Assembly (NCBI GenBank): GCA_020638975.1
Contig: JACKHN010000004.1
Span: forward strand, 248,001 to 312,000
Direction: 5' to 3'
Origin: Planctomycetaceae bacterium
Lineage (GTDB): Bacteria; Planctomycetota; Planctomycetia; Pirellulales; Pirellulaceae
DNA length: 64,000 nt
The position numbers and the translations under genes are program-made. Under the pieces are notes generated by a model. That model saw only the letters and a list, made by a program, of their open reading frames with translations, did no database searches and was not told the origin of the DNA. Below are positions 1-9,064 of the stretch, one piece after another. Every line of letters begins with the position of its first letter. Position 1 is the first letter of the stretch.

Positions 1-30
1 TCATCTTCCAAATCAACAGTGCGATTCACA

Positions 31-963
31 TCACAAACCGCGTGCTCGTACTGTTACAAACTTGTCATTCCGCAATGACATCTTGCTGTCCCATCGATAG
101 GCACAAAGGCTCCCGCCTTTCGCAACGCTGTAATCGAGACAAGCCACGTTGGACGCAAGGTATGACGGACACTCGTCTCGCAACCAGTAGTGCCCAAAGA
201 AGACGGGATCGGCGTCTGCTGGATATGGCGTCACAGATTCGATCAAAGACGCTGGAATCGCATCGGTTGGAAGACCGTCAGCTGTGGTAAGGGCATAGCT
301 GGCGTAAGTCTCGTTCACTGGCGAGCTGAACCACTTGATCCGCATCGCATGTCGCTCGTTTCCGTCCTTATCACAGTATGACTTTCCTTCTGGAAGTCGC
401 GCTTCCTTCCCTTTCAGCACGTCCTCGATTGCCTGATAGAGCGGTGTCCCCAGCTTGGTCGCTTGGCATAGGAACTCCGATGACACGCCACCGTGTTCGA
501 CCAGCGCGGTCTGAATCACACCCATCTGGTCGGAATCCCAACAGGCGTGAACGACGCGGACGCCATCGAGGGTGAGCCACATAGGAAGTTGCCGAAACCA
601 GTTCAGATACTCTCTCAGCTCATCGCCTGGAACCTGTTCGACGGTTGCAGAATGCTGCTTCGAGTTTTTAGGAGAGTGGTCGCGAAGGTATCTACTGGAA
701 TCGCATGGGTCGGGCGTATGATATGCCAACGCATTAAACTCATGGTTTCCCATTACGGCCAACGCAGTACCAGCTTCGTGCATCGCCCGCACCAACTGCA
801 ACGTTTCTCGAATCTTTGGGCCACGGTCAATGAAGTCGCCAACAAAAATGACCTTTCGACTCGGATGTCGATACACGCCGTTCACAAGTTCGTACTCGAG
901 AAGCTTCAGTAACGCGATGAGCTCGTCAGCATGGCCGTGAATGTCACCTATGATGTCGTACAT
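31..963 (-). CDS. Metallophosphoesterase (PrpE/Ser-Thr phosphatase-like)
   Basis: A 310-residue calcineurin-like phosphoesterase. The N-terminus carries the metal-binding GDIHG motif (about residues 6-10). GDFIDRGP (about 42-49) and GNHE (about 71-74) follow with the usual spacing, and C-terminal histidines (GHYW region) complete a di-metal site. The order matches the bacterial PrpE/symmetric Ap4A hydrolase and protein phosphatase group, which cleave phosphoester or dinucleotide substrates in the cytoplasm. The start is the ATG immediately before the first motif. There is no signal peptide. It stands alone, with no co-directional neighbour in view. Family membership is clear; the substrate cannot be told from sequence. 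Confidence 0.85.
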   Translation of the reverse strand: MYDIIGDIHGHADELIALLKLLEYELVNGVYRHPSRKVIFVGDFIDRGPKIRETLQLVRAMHEAGTALAVMGNHEFNALAYHTPDPCDSSRYLRDHSPKNSKQHSATVEQVPGDELREYLNWFRQLPMWLTLDGVRVVHACWDSDQMGVIQTALVEHGGVSSEFLCQATKLGTPLYQAIEDVLKGKEARLPEGKSYCDKDGNERHAMRIKWFSSPVNETYASYALTTADGLPTDAIPASLIESVTPYPADADPVFFGHYWLRDECPSYLASNVACLDYSVAKGGSLCAYRWDSKMSLRNDKFVTVRARGL

Positions 964-1924
964 ATTCTAAGTTTCAGCACTTGCTCATCGGCTCAGATGA
1001 GCATCAGGGACACATGCGGCAATCAAACTTCTTCTGCGACGCCTCCGTAACGGCGTCCGCGACTCGCTGGCCTTGTTTCTGCCAATGATTCGAGTCACCG
1101 TCGTATTCATTTGGTTTGCATTCTCTGCCAGTCGTGGCGATTCGTGTTATACCAGATCAATTTGACTTCCGCTTCGCTAGATCATATGCCAGCGTACAAC
1201 GGATTAACATCTTCAACTTTGATTTTGTACTGACCAGAGTCCTGGCAAGGATGTCTTCTTTGGAGAATTTCGCCAACAGGAATTCGCCGTCTGTCACTTC
1301 GCTTCTGATGGCCACAGGATGAACGCCCGACAACCATCGACTAGAAACGATTCGCCGGGCACGATCAGAGTCTTAACGGGAGCGGTCGTTGTTGGGTCGT
1401 CAGCGGTGATCTGTTCGATGCTGTAAACAGCACTAGGCAACCAATTCGTGCCGAAGCGTCGGGTGCGACTTGGAGGAAGGCGATGCAACTGGCGGAGTGA
1501 GCCCGAACGAAGATGGTCCTGCCCTCCTGGCATATTATCTGGGTCTCATCTCGTTCCTGCGCTGCCTGAGGCTGTTGCTGGCGATACGCGATTTTGTGCT
1601 TTGCATCAAGGGTCTGAAGTAGCAACAGCAGAACCCAGCAATGAAGAGAAGCGTTCATGCCTGGACCGGAATCGTCATGAGGTGTTCTGATGACGCTGAT
1701 GTGGGCCGATACTTGGATATAGGGATTCATCGGATTGCTCGCCAATGCAAAGTCGCGATAAAAGTTCTTGCCGCCGTTTTACCGGGCATTTGATCGTTTG
1801 CATGCTGCGCTTCCCTTGAATTCGCGTTGGCTACTCGTAGTCGACCGCGACTTACGCACGGATTCTCGTTAAACTGGATGCAGTGGTTTTCGTGCGACTG
1901 AACTAGACTAATAGGGTCGAGAAA
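964..1924. other. Gene-poor stretch between phosphoesterase and PSD1 gene
   Basis: About 960 bases with no convincing intact gene. Short open frames on both strands have no recognisable motif. The only protein-like trace is the possible broken minus-strand gene at 1297-1658. No tRNA, terminator or clear promoter was recognised. Confidence 0.5.
1297..1658 (-). pseudogene. Possible frameshifted small secreted protein
   Basis: Reading minus from 1658, a hydrophobic leader (MNASLHCWVLLLLL) opens a frame that stays protein-like until about 1450. The more plausible continuation (IEQITADD, then TLIVPGESFLVDG) lies in a neighbouring frame and ends near 1297. Joining the two would give a secreted protein of about 120 residues. 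No family is recognised. It could also be chance open frame in intergenic DNA, so the call is weak. Confidence 0.2.
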
Positions 1925-4276
1925 TTGTCTCAGACGTTACACACGTTTGTTTCTGGTGTGGGAGTCATATTCTGCTTACTGCCGCTCCGTTCGCTCGCGG
2001 GTGAGGATATCGAGGGCGCGGACTTCTTCGAGCGCCGGGTACGCCCGATTCTCGTGAAATATTGTTACGAGTGTCATTCCGAAGAAGCCGGCGAACAACA
2101 AGGCGGCTTGCTGCTTGATCGTCAGACGGGTTGGCTGAAGGGCGGCGAGGCAGGGGTTGCCGTGTTACCGGGCGAGCCTGAAGCGTCGTTGCTCATAACG
2201 GCCGTGCGATATAATAACGAATATCTTCAAATGCCTCCCGAAGAGCCGCTGGATGCAGCACAAGTCAAACTGCTGGAGCAATGGGTCTCGCGGGGCGCTC
2301 CTGGGCCGAGGCAAGATCTGGGAGATACCGAATTCTCGCGACTGGGTGACCAAGGTTATCTATTCGGTCAGGCAACAAGCCATTGGTCTTTTCAGCCCGT
2401 TGTCAGTCGCGAGCCACCAAGCGTGGCAGACAAGAGTTGGAACCTCCACGCCATCGATCGATTCATCTACGATCGGCTGCAAAGGGAACAACTGACACCC
2501 TCGCGCCCCGCCGATCCACGCACACTGGCTCGACGGGTGACGTACGATCTGACGGGATTGCCACCAACTGCGACGGCGCTGGATGCGTTTGCTTGTGAAA
2601 AGGATCGGCAAGCGGCGATCGAGTCGCTCGTCGAAGAACTTTTGAACTCACAGGCGTTTGGCGAACACATCGGTCGCTTGTGGCTGGATGTCGCTCGCTA
2701 TGCCGATACCGACAGTTTCTATCGCCCGGATACCAAAACACCGCACTACTTTCCGTTTGCGTTCACGTATCGCGACTATGTAATTGCGGCTTTCAACATG
2801 GACAAGCCATTCGATCAATTCATCCGCGAGCAGTTTGCGGCGGACTTGATGGACTTCTCACCCGACGCTCCCGAGATCGCCGCGCTCGGTTTTTTGGCCG
2901 TCGGTCCGCATGCGAATCGTGACCAGGCGGAAGCAATCGACGATTGGATTGATGTGACAACGCGTGGTCTGATGGGTGTGACGGCAGCCTGTGCCCGCTG
3001 CCACGATCACAAGTACGAACCGATTCCCACAACCGATTACTATGCTTTGCATGGTGTGTTCTCGTCGATCACTCGTATCGATCCCATCGACGACACGAAG
3101 CAGCCGTTGATCGCCGGCTATGAGGCAAGTGAACAAGAGAAAGCCGACTACATCGATAAGCGAGCGGCGATCAATGAGAAAATCGACGGAGCCGGTGGCA
3201 AGAAGGCAACGAACAACAACCGCTCGATCGCCGACAAGATTCGCGAGACGGAACTGGCGGAGTTACTGCTGTTTCACGCCGGCGCTCCGACACACTCGAT
3301 GGTCGTCCGGGAGCGTCCCCGGCCCGTCGAACCTGTCGTCTTTTTGCGAGGCGAACCTTCGATGCGTGGCGAGGCAGTCTCTCGACGATTCCTGACAATC
3401 CTCGACCCAACGAACACCCCGTTTCCCAAATCCACCAGCGGACGACTGCAACTGGCCGAGAAGATTGTCGATCCCAGCAACCCGCTGACTGCACGCGTGT
3501 TCGTGAATCGTGTGTGGGGAATGTTGATTGGGTCGTATCTCGTTGATACGCCCTCTGATTTCGGATTGCAGGGGTCCGATCCGACACATCCCGAACTGCT
3601 CGATTGGCTTGCGGCTGACTTCGTATCACACGGTTGGTCGGTGAAGCGTCTTGTCACTCAAATCGTCACGTCGCGGACTTATCAGCAGAGCAGCTCACAT
3701 CGCGAAGATATGGCCGCCGTCGATCCGCAGAATCTGCTCCTCTGGCGAGCCAACCGCAAGCATCTCGCGATCGAAGCCATTCGCGACAGCATGCTCGCAG
3801 TCGCGGGTCAATTGGATCGCACGCCACGCGGTCGACCGGCTGAGTTATGGGGCGACAATTACACGCGACGACGAGCGATCTACGGATTCGTCAATCGTTT
3901 CAATCTCGACCCGACTCTCCGCGCCTTCGATTTTCCGACACCGATGCAGACCCAGCCGCGACGCGACGAAAGTATCGTCGCGCCACAGGCGCTATTTACG
4001 ATGAACTCGCCATTCGTCATCGACCAAGCAGTCGCGATCACGGACTCCGTCGAGTTCCAAAAGCATGTATCGGACGAAGCACGCGTTCGGCATTTGTTCA
4101 CGCGTGTTCTTCAACGTCAGCCCGACGCATTGGAGATCATGCGAGTCTCTCGGTTTGTCGAATCACAGACGCGTTTCTATACAGAGCCGCCGAAGCGAGC
4201 CTCTAGGGTAACATCGCCTTGGCCGCTCGCGGCGCAAGCCTTGCTGATGAGTAACGAATTCTTATACATCGATTGA
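1925..4276 (+). CDS. PSD1 and planctomycete cytochrome C domain protein (DUF1549/DUF1553)
   Basis: A 783-residue exported protein. After a signal peptide (residues 1-25) comes a PSCyt1 domain whose CYECH motif (47-51) is a haem c attachment site. Next is a DUF1549/PSCyt2 domain (about 170-380) containing a second cysteine motif, CARCH. A DUF1553/PSD1 domain (about 465-780) ends the protein. This architecture is typical of planctomycetes and related phyla. Its biochemical role is unproven, though links to polysaccharide or sulfatase metabolism have been proposed. The start is a TTG; no ATG lies near, and the leader begins there. Such genes are often followed by a DUF1501 partner, but here the next gene is an HU homologue, so this copy looks like an orphan. 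Confidence 0.93.
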   Translation: MSQTLHTFVSGVGVIFCLLPLRSLAGEDIEGADFFERRVRPILVKYCYECHSEEAGEQQGGLLLDRQTGWLKGGEAGVAVLPGEPEASLLITAVRYNNEYLQMPPEEPLDAAQVKLLEQWVSRGAPGPRQDLGDTEFSRLGDQGYLFGQATSHWSFQPVVSREPPSVADKSWNLHAIDRFIYDRLQREQLTPSRPADPRTLARRVTYDLTGLPPTATALDAFACEKDRQAAIESLVEELLNSQAFGEHIGRLWLDVARYADTDSFYRPDTKTPHYFPFAFTYRDYVIAAFNMDKPFDQFIREQFAADLMDFSPDAPEIAALGFLAVGPHANRDQAEAIDDWIDVTTRGLMGVTAACARCHDHKYEPIPTTDYYALHGVFSSITRIDPIDDTKQPLIAGYEASEQEKADYIDKRAAINEKIDGAGGKKATNNNRSIADKIRETELAELLLFHAGAPTHSMVVRERPRPVEPVVFLRGEPSMRGEAVSRRFLTILDPTNTPFPKSTSGRLQLAEKIVDPSNPLTARVFVNRVWGMLIGSYLVDTPSDFGLQGSDPTHPELLDWLAADFVSHGWSVKRLVTQIVTSRTYQQSSSHREDMAAVDPQNLLLWRANRKHLAIEAIRDSMLAVAGQLDRTPRGRPAELWGDNYTRRRAIYGFVNRFNLDPTLRAFDFPTPMQTQPRRDESIVAPQALFTMNSPFVIDQAVAITDSVEFQKHVSDEARVRHLFTRVLQRQPDALEIMRVSRFVESQTRFYTEPPKRASRVTSPWPLAAQALLMSNEFLYID

Positions 4277-4283
4277 CGTCTTC

Positions 4284-4357
4284 GCTGCCAACTCAACAAA
4301 AACAAGAGTTGCGTGGTTCAAAAGCCAGAATCACAAGATTTGTGAAGAGTTGGCAGC
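4284..4357. repeat. 11-bp inverted repeat bounding a 74-bp segment
   Basis: GCTGCCAACTC at 4284-4294 is matched exactly by its reverse complement at 4347-4357, with 52 bases between. It begins eight bases after the PSD1 stop codon. No T-tract follows, so it is not an obvious terminator. It could be the ends of a miniature insertion or an mRNA 3' stem. Confidence 0.5.
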
Positions 4358-4501
4358 ATTGGGACAATTTGACGATGTTCCTTTCGCTGATTCATTTGCG
4401 ACTCGACCCACTTGCTTAGCTTGGCTGAGAGGCTTGAATGGAATTAATTTCATAGCGAACGGTCAAGCGGTAGTCGCCAATGATTCTTCGCTGAGGCCAG
4501 A

Positions 4502-4518
4502 GGTAGTGGTACAGTTTG
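4502..4518 (+). repeat. 17-bp direct repeat, copy 1
   Basis: GGTAGTGGTACAGTTTG occurs here and again at 8940-8956. Each copy sits within 15 bases upstream of a degenerate GTAGG-ended hairpin (4531-4582 and 8956-9023). The shared flank suggests that both are remnants of one element type. Confidence 0.7.
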
Positions 4519-4530
4519 CGATTCCTGAGA

Positions 4531-4582
4531 GTAGGACGGCCACTCTTGGCGGTCTTTTGTCGGGCAGGAGTGGCCGACTTAC
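4531..4582. repeat. Degenerate long-stem hairpin element
   Basis: The arms 4531-4548 and 4565-4582 pair at 15 of 18 positions and end in GTAGG/TTAC. The form matches the other long-stem hairpins of this window. It lies in intergenic DNA upstream of the HU gene. Confidence 0.55.
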
Positions 4583-4685
4583 GGCACAATGTACTACCGC
4601 CGGGCCAGAGCATCATTTGACAACTCCCGCTCTGAAGCGTTTAATTGCGGTTTTCGTACCTGAAACCTACGCAAGGGAGTAGCAC

Positions 4686-5000
4686 ATGGAAGGCAATCAG
4701 AAGCCGATGTCGAAGTCCGAGATCATCGCGGCGTTGGCCGAATCATCGGATCTCACCAAACAGCAAGTCGCTGGCTTACTAGAGGGGCTTACCAGTCTAA
4801 TCGGCAGAAATCTTGGCGAGTCTGGTCCTGGCGTATTCACGATCCCAGGTTTGGTGAAGTTGTCCGTTGTCAACAAGCCCGCCACCGAGGAACGCCAAGG
4901 AATCAACCCTTTCACGAAAGAACCAACGATCTTCAAGGCAAAGCCTGCCAGCAAGAGCGTCAAGGTCCGACCGCTAAAGACGTTGAAAGATATGGTTTGA
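4686..5000 (+). CDS. HU-family DNA-binding protein
   Basis: A 104-residue histone-like protein. Residues 8-50 (beginning MSKSEIIAALAE) form the helical dimerisation half. The beta-arm region follows, with GLVKLSVV and the conserved Asn-Pro near the arm tip (GINPFTKEPT). The C-terminus is basic (KSVKVRPLK). HU proteins bend and compact DNA as dimers. The core is slightly divergent compared with standard HU of about 90 residues, so it is likely a paralogue. A good ribosome site (AAGGGAG, 4673-4679) sits six bases before the ATG; an internal ATG at residue 8 is a less likely start. Confidence 0.88.
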   Translation: MEGNQKPMSKSEIIAALAESSDLTKQQVAGLLEGLTSLIGRNLGESGPGVFTIPGLVKLSVVNKPATEERQGINPFTKEPTIFKAKPASKSVKVRPLKTLKDMV

Positions 5001-5228
5001 GGGTAGAGCTTCCGACCTGCTGATCATGCCTCCGCAATTCGCTTACTAGTGTAGGTTGACGGTCTGGTTCCCAAGGACTAACGGTGCGAGTGTCGGCTCA
5101 TCGGTGAAGCTGTGAGCCGAAGCTCCACCGTGTGAAACCTCTTCACGCTACTCGATTCCGTACGACCTGTCATCGACATCGAGCGGCACATTCGAAATGC
5201 TGCTTATCAAGTCTTCAGCAACTGGGAG

Positions 5229-6014
5229 TTAGAATCGCATCGCCGTGAAGCCGCCATCAACGTAATAGGCAGCACCCGTGATGAAGCTGCCACCTTTGCG
5301 AGACGCGAGTAAGACTGCAGCTCCAATCAATTCTTCGGGCTCACCGAAGCGGGCCATAGGTGTTTGGCCGAGGATATTCTCGACGCGAGTTTTGTCGAGG
5401 ATCTTGCGATTCTGTTCCGCCGGGAAGAAGCCGGGGCAGATGGCGTTCACACGTACGCCCTTCGTGGCGTATTCGCGTGCAACGTTTTGCGTGAGGTTTA
5501 CGACAGCTGCCTTCGAGGCGGAGTACGCGAAGACGCGAGAGAGCGGAAGGTGCGACGTGACGCTGCCGATGTTGATGATCGAACCGCCAGCTTCTTGCGT
5601 GGCCATCGCGGGTGCGAATACTTGGCAGGCGAGGTGCGTTGCAAATAAGTTGCCGTCCAAAATGCGATGCCAATCCTCGTCGGAGATCTCTTCGTAGGGT
5701 GTGGCAGCGTTCACCCCAGCACAATTCACGACAATGTCCACGTGACCGTGTTCGGCGACGATGGCGTCTCGCAGTGCAGTGACTGATTCACGATTGGTGC
5801 CATCAACAGCTTTGAAGCTCGCCGTTCCGCCGGCCGCGACAATCGCGTCGACGCGTTGCCCGCCACGCTCCTCACTGCGTCCCGAGACAACGACGTGAGC
5901 ACCCGCGCCGGCCAGTCCATCACATAGTGCCCCACCCAGCACGCCCGTGCCTCCGATGACGACTGCGACTTGACCATCGAGACTGAAGAGGTGTTGCAGG
6001 TATTCGGACGACAT
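5229..6014 (-). CDS. SDR-family oxidoreductase (sugar-acid dehydrogenase-like)
   Basis: A 261-residue classical short-chain dehydrogenase. It has the cofactor-binding GGTGVLGG (about 21-28), an NCAG motif, a catalytic Ser (INIGSVTS) and the YSASK active-site motif. The protein ends in a typical YYVDGGFTAMRF tail. Its place downstream of 6-phosphogluconate dehydrogenase and a KdgK-like kinase suggests an aldonate or uronate substrate, such as fructuronate/mannonate or ketogluconate, reduced or oxidised in the cytoplasm. That assignment is inference; the fold and reaction class are certain. The gene follows gnd by about 106 bases, with a perfect 17-bp stem hairpin in the gap. Confidence 0.88.
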   Translation of the reverse strand: MSSEYLQHLFSLDGQVAVVIGGTGVLGGALCDGLAGAGAHVVVSGRSEERGGQRVDAIVAAGGTASFKAVDGTNRESVTALRDAIVAEHGHVDIVVNCAGVNAATPYEEISDEDWHRILDGNLFATHLACQVFAPAMATQEAGGSIINIGSVTSHLPLSRVFAYSASKAAVVNLTQNVAREYATKGVRVNAICPGFFPAEQNRKILDKTRVENILGQTPMARFGEPEELIGAAVLLASRKGGSFITGAAYYVDGGFTAMRF

Positions 6015-6030
6015 AACACTACTTTCTGAG

Positions 6031-6102
6031 TGTGCGACAGCCCTCCGAGGCCGTCGAATCCTTGTGGATTGTTACGCGACGGCCTCGGAGGGCCATCGTA
6101 CA
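6031..6102. repeat. Long-stem hairpin element in gnd-SDR gap
   Basis: The arms 6040-6056 and 6077-6093 are perfect 17-bp reverse complements, with weaker pairing extending outward. No T-tract follows. It lies inside an apparent operon, so it could act as an mRNA processing or stability element, or be a mobile repeat. Confidence 0.75.
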
Positions 6103-6120
6103 AGCATCGTCGGACGGCTT

Positions 6121-7629
6121 TTACGCCTTCGGCGGCTTGCGAAGCGACAACCAATCCGTGTGGAATGTTCCTTCGCGGTCGGTTCGCTGATACGTATGAG
6201 CTCCGAAGTAGTCACGCTGGGCTTGCAACAGATTCGCTGGAAGCGAAGCGCGACGGAAGCTGTCATAGTAGCCCAACGCTGTGCTAAACGCGGGCACCGG
6301 CAGGCCCATTTGCGTAGCAACGGTCACGACTCGACGCCACGAGAATTGAGCTCGATGCACTGCCTGCGTGAAGTAGGGAGCCAATAGCAAGTTTTCCAAG
6401 TTCGGATCCTCAGCGAACGCTTCCGTGATGCGATCGAGGAACTGGGCTCGAATGATACATCCACCGCGCCATAGCAACGCGCACTGGCCGTAATCGAGTT
6501 GCCAGTCGTGTTCGGCAGCGGCGGCTTGTAACTGGACGAAGCCTTGAGCATAGCTGCAAATCTTCGATGCATAGAGCGCCAAGCGAACGGATTCGATGAA
6601 CTCTTTCTTCAACTTCGGATCGGCGGCCATTCGCATGGCGTCGCTCAATTCACCGTCGAAGTCCAATGTCTCGGCGTCACTTGGCAAACGATCCATTGGG
6701 CCGCGAAGCACCTTGCTGGCTTTGACGCGGGATGCCTTTTGTGCGGAGAGCCCGCGGGCGTATACCGCCGCGGTCACAAGCGTGCTAGGAACACCCAGGT
6801 CGAGCGCCAGTTGGCTCATCCACTTGCCAGTCCCTTTGGCTCCAGCGACGTCAAGAATCTTGTCGACCATGAAGCCGTCAGCAAGATCGTCTTTCACGCT
6901 GAAGATGTCTCGCGAAATCTCGATCAAATAACTTTGCAACTCGCCACGATTCCAATCGTCGAACACGTCGTAAAGTTCTTCATTGCTCATTCCAAGAGCT
7001 TCTTGCAGGACGAGATAGGCTTCGCAGATTAGCTGCATGTCGCCGTACTCGATGCCGTTGTGAACCATCTTCACATAGTGGCCCGAACCCCGTGGGCCAA
7101 CCCACTCGCAACAGGGAATGTCTTCGTTGGGACCCACTTTTGCGGAGATCGCCTGGAAGATCGGTTTGATGTGTTCCCAAGCAGCTTGGCTGCCGCCGGG
7201 CATCAAGCTGGGACCTTTCAACGCGCCTTCTTCGCCGCCAGAAACACCAGACCCTACGAACAGGAATCCCTTTTCCTCGACATAGCGTGTGCGGCGTTCG
7301 GTGTCGGCGAAGTGCGTGTTGCCGCCATCGATAATGATGTCACCGGGCTCTAGCAGCGGGAGGATTTGTTCGATCAGTGCATCGACTGCCGGACCAGCCT
7401 TGACGAGCATCATCACCTTGCGGGGACGTGCCAGGTTCTTGATCATCTCTTCGACGCTATGGCAGCCGACAAAATTCTTGCCGGCGGCGCGACCGTTGAT
7501 GAATTCGTCAACCTTCTCCGTTGTTCGATTGAACACCGCTACCTTGTAGCCGCGACTTTCGACATTCAACGCCAAGTTCTCGCCCATCACGGCGAGTCCG
7601 ATCAATCCAAAGTCACACAGATGATTCAT
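6121..7629 (-). CDS. gnd: 6-phosphogluconate dehydrogenase, decarboxylating
   Basis: A 502-residue enzyme converting 6-phosphogluconate to ribulose 5-phosphate with NADP reduction. The Rossmann motif GLIGLAVMGENLALN lies at the N-terminus, followed by DGGNTHFADT and GVSGGEEGALKGPS. The catalytic GSGHYVKMVHNGIEYGDMQ comes next, then KGTGKW and the C-terminal LWRGGCIIRAQ and ALGYYDSFR substrate motifs. It is somewhat longer than the 468-residue E. coli enzyme, as is usual for the long (type I) class. It is flanked by a KdgK-like kinase and an SDR on the same strand, which points to a sugar-acid catabolic unit. Confidence 0.96.
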   Translation of the reverse strand: MNHLCDFGLIGLAVMGENLALNVESRGYKVAVFNRTTEKVDEFINGRAAGKNFVGCHSVEEMIKNLARPRKVMMLVKAGPAVDALIEQILPLLEPGDIIIDGGNTHFADTERRTRYVEEKGFLFVGSGVSGGEEGALKGPSLMPGGSQAAWEHIKPIFQAISAKVGPNEDIPCCEWVGPRGSGHYVKMVHNGIEYGDMQLICEAYLVLQEALGMSNEELYDVFDDWNRGELQSYLIEISRDIFSVKDDLADGFMVDKILDVAGAKGTGKWMSQLALDLGVPSTLVTAAVYARGLSAQKASRVKASKVLRGPMDRLPSDAETLDFDGELSDAMRMAADPKLKKEFIESVRLALYASKICSYAQGFVQLQAAAAEHDWQLDYGQCALLWRGGCIIRAQFLDRITEAFAEDPNLENLLLAPYFTQAVHRAQFSWRRVVTVATQMGLPVPAFSTALGYYDSFRRASLPANLLQAQRDYFGAHTYQRTDREGTFHTDWLSLRKPPKA

Positions 7630-7688
7630 GCCTCTAGCACCTCATGGCTGATTGTTGGCAGCTCGATTCGAATCGATGGTTTATGTTC

Positions 7689-8780
7689 TTAGCGCTGAAT
7701 ACGTGCGGAGCCGCCCTTAGCGAACGCTTTGACTTGATCCAAAGTCGCCATGGTCGTATCGCCCGGGAAAGTGGTCAGCAACGCTCCGTGAGCCCAACCC
7801 AGTCGCACGGCGTCCTCAGCGGATGCACCACTGAGTAGACCATAGAAGAAGCCAGCAGCGAACCCGTCGCCACCGCCAACACGATCCAAAACGTTTAACT
7901 CACAAGTCGGAGCCACGTGTGTCTTGCCGTTCACCCAGGCCACGGCACTCCAGCTGTGATTGTTTGTCGTGTGCACCTCTCGCAGAGTCGTGGCCACCAC
8001 TTTTACGTGCGGCAACTTTTCCGTCACGCGATCGATCATGCCAAAGAACGTCGTCGGATCGAGCTTCGACTCGGAAGCGACTTCCGGCCCAGGCACTCCC
8101 AGGCCCTTTTGCAGATCTTCTTCGTTGCCAACGATCACATCGACATGAGCCATGATGCGACCGATTGTGTCTTGTGCGGTCTCCAATCCGCCAGAAATCG
8201 CCCACAACTTCTCGCGGAAGTTGAGGTCGAAGGAGACAATCGCACCTGCTGCCTTGGCGGCTTGCATGCCTTCGATGATCACTTCTGGGGTGGTCGCTGA
8301 AAGTGCTGAAAAGATACCTCCGCTGTGGAACCAACGCACACCGCCCGCGAAGACTTCGTCCCATTTGATGTCGCCGGGCTTTAGCTGCGCCGCAGCTTCA
8401 TTCGATCGGTTGTAGAACACGACGGGAGCACGCACGCCGTGTCCGCGATCGCTGAACACGGTTGCCATGTTAGGGCCGTTGACACCGTTGTGCTTGAAGT
8501 GCTTGTAGAATGGCTTGACTCCCATAGCGCGAACGCGTTCGCTGATCAGGGCACCAATCGGATAGTCCACCATCGCGGCGGCGATGCCCGTCTTCAGCCC
8601 GAAGCAATCCGCCAAATTTGCCGCGACATTAAATTCACCGCCACTGACGTGAATCTGACACTCGGTAGCTTTGTGGAAAGGGATGATGCCGGGATCGAGT
8701 CGATGAACCAAGGCACCGAGCGCGACGAAGTCCAAAGCACCTTGTTGCGCGATATTGAGTCCAGTATCAGAGTTCGTCAT
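7689..8780 (-). CDS. kdgK: PfkB-family sugar kinase, 2-keto-3-deoxygluconate kinase-like
   Basis: A 363-residue ribokinase-fold enzyme. The substrate-binding GGEFNVAANLADCFG lies near residue 37. IVSFDLNFREKLW and IVGNEEDL mark the core, and DRVGGGDGFAAGFFYG near the C-terminus supplies the catalytic Asp and anion hole. KdgK phosphorylates 2-dehydro-3-deoxygluconate, fitting the neighbouring gnd and SDR genes, but other hexose or ketose substrates are possible. I start at the ATG of MTNSDTGLN (8780). The open frame continues upstream to 9044, but that part is repeat-derived sequence and not protein-like. No strong ribosome site precedes the start. Confidence 0.85.
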   Translation of the reverse strand: MTNSDTGLNIAQQGALDFVALGALVHRLDPGIIPFHKATECQIHVSGGEFNVAANLADCFGLKTGIAAAMVDYPIGALISERVRAMGVKPFYKHFKHNGVNGPNMATVFSDRGHGVRAPVVFYNRSNEAAAQLKPGDIKWDEVFAGGVRWFHSGGIFSALSATTPEVIIEGMQAAKAAGAIVSFDLNFREKLWAISGGLETAQDTIGRIMAHVDVIVGNEEDLQKGLGVPGPEVASESKLDPTTFFGMIDRVTEKLPHVKVVATTLREVHTTNNHSWSAVAWVNGKTHVAPTCELNVLDRVGGGDGFAAGFFYGLLSGASAEDAVRLGWAHGALLTTFPGDTTMATLDQVKAFAKGGSARIQR

Positions 8781-8939
8781 AGGGCTGTCTGTCAAAGGCT
8801 TTAAGGAGATGGGGAGTTTGAAATGTACGAATTGTGTGGGCTGTTCTAACCCAATCCAACGAGTGGTCCGCCCCCACACGAAACAGAGGATTTTACTGCT
8901 CGCACCCCAGGTTCGCAATGAGCGGCAAGCCCTCGTCGG

Positions 8940-8956
8940 GGTAGTGGTACAGTTTG
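8940..8956 (+). repeat. 17-bp direct repeat, copy 2
   Basis: Identical to 4502-4518 and, like it, directly upstream of a GTAGG-ended hairpin. Confidence 0.7.
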
Positions 8957-9023
8957 TAGGTCGGACGCCTCGTCCGACCCAAAAACCGCTTGAGACACTG
9001 GACGGACGATGCGTACATCCTAC
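8956..9023. repeat. Degenerate long-stem hairpin element
   Basis: The arms 8956-8979 and 9000-9023 pair at 19 of 24 positions. The left arm shares its GGACGCCTCGTCC core with the perfect hairpin at 45303-45360, so the two are probably the same element subtype at different stages of decay. Confidence 0.65.
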
Positions 9024-9026
9024 GGA

Positions 9027-9064
9027 GTCTCCAAACGGTATCACGGTCTCCGAACGGTATCACG
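9027..9064 (+). repeat. 19-bp tandem duplication
   Basis: Units 9027-9045 and 9046-9064 differ at a single base (A/G). The second unit abuts the direct repeat bounding the next hairpin. Confidence 0.8.

Larger units (their letters stand above)
4277..4685. other. Intergenic region with two inverted repeats
   Basis: About 410 bases with no supported gene. A plus-strand open frame at 4350-4682 has no recognisable motif and overlaps repeats. The stretch holds an 11-bp inverted repeat just after the PSD1 stop and a degenerate long-stem hairpin near 4531-4582. Confidence 0.6.

Noticed and set aside
4350..4682. Plus-strand open frame of 110 codons before the HU gene
   Set aside because: No recognisable motif; it passes through a degenerate hairpin and the 17-bp repeat.
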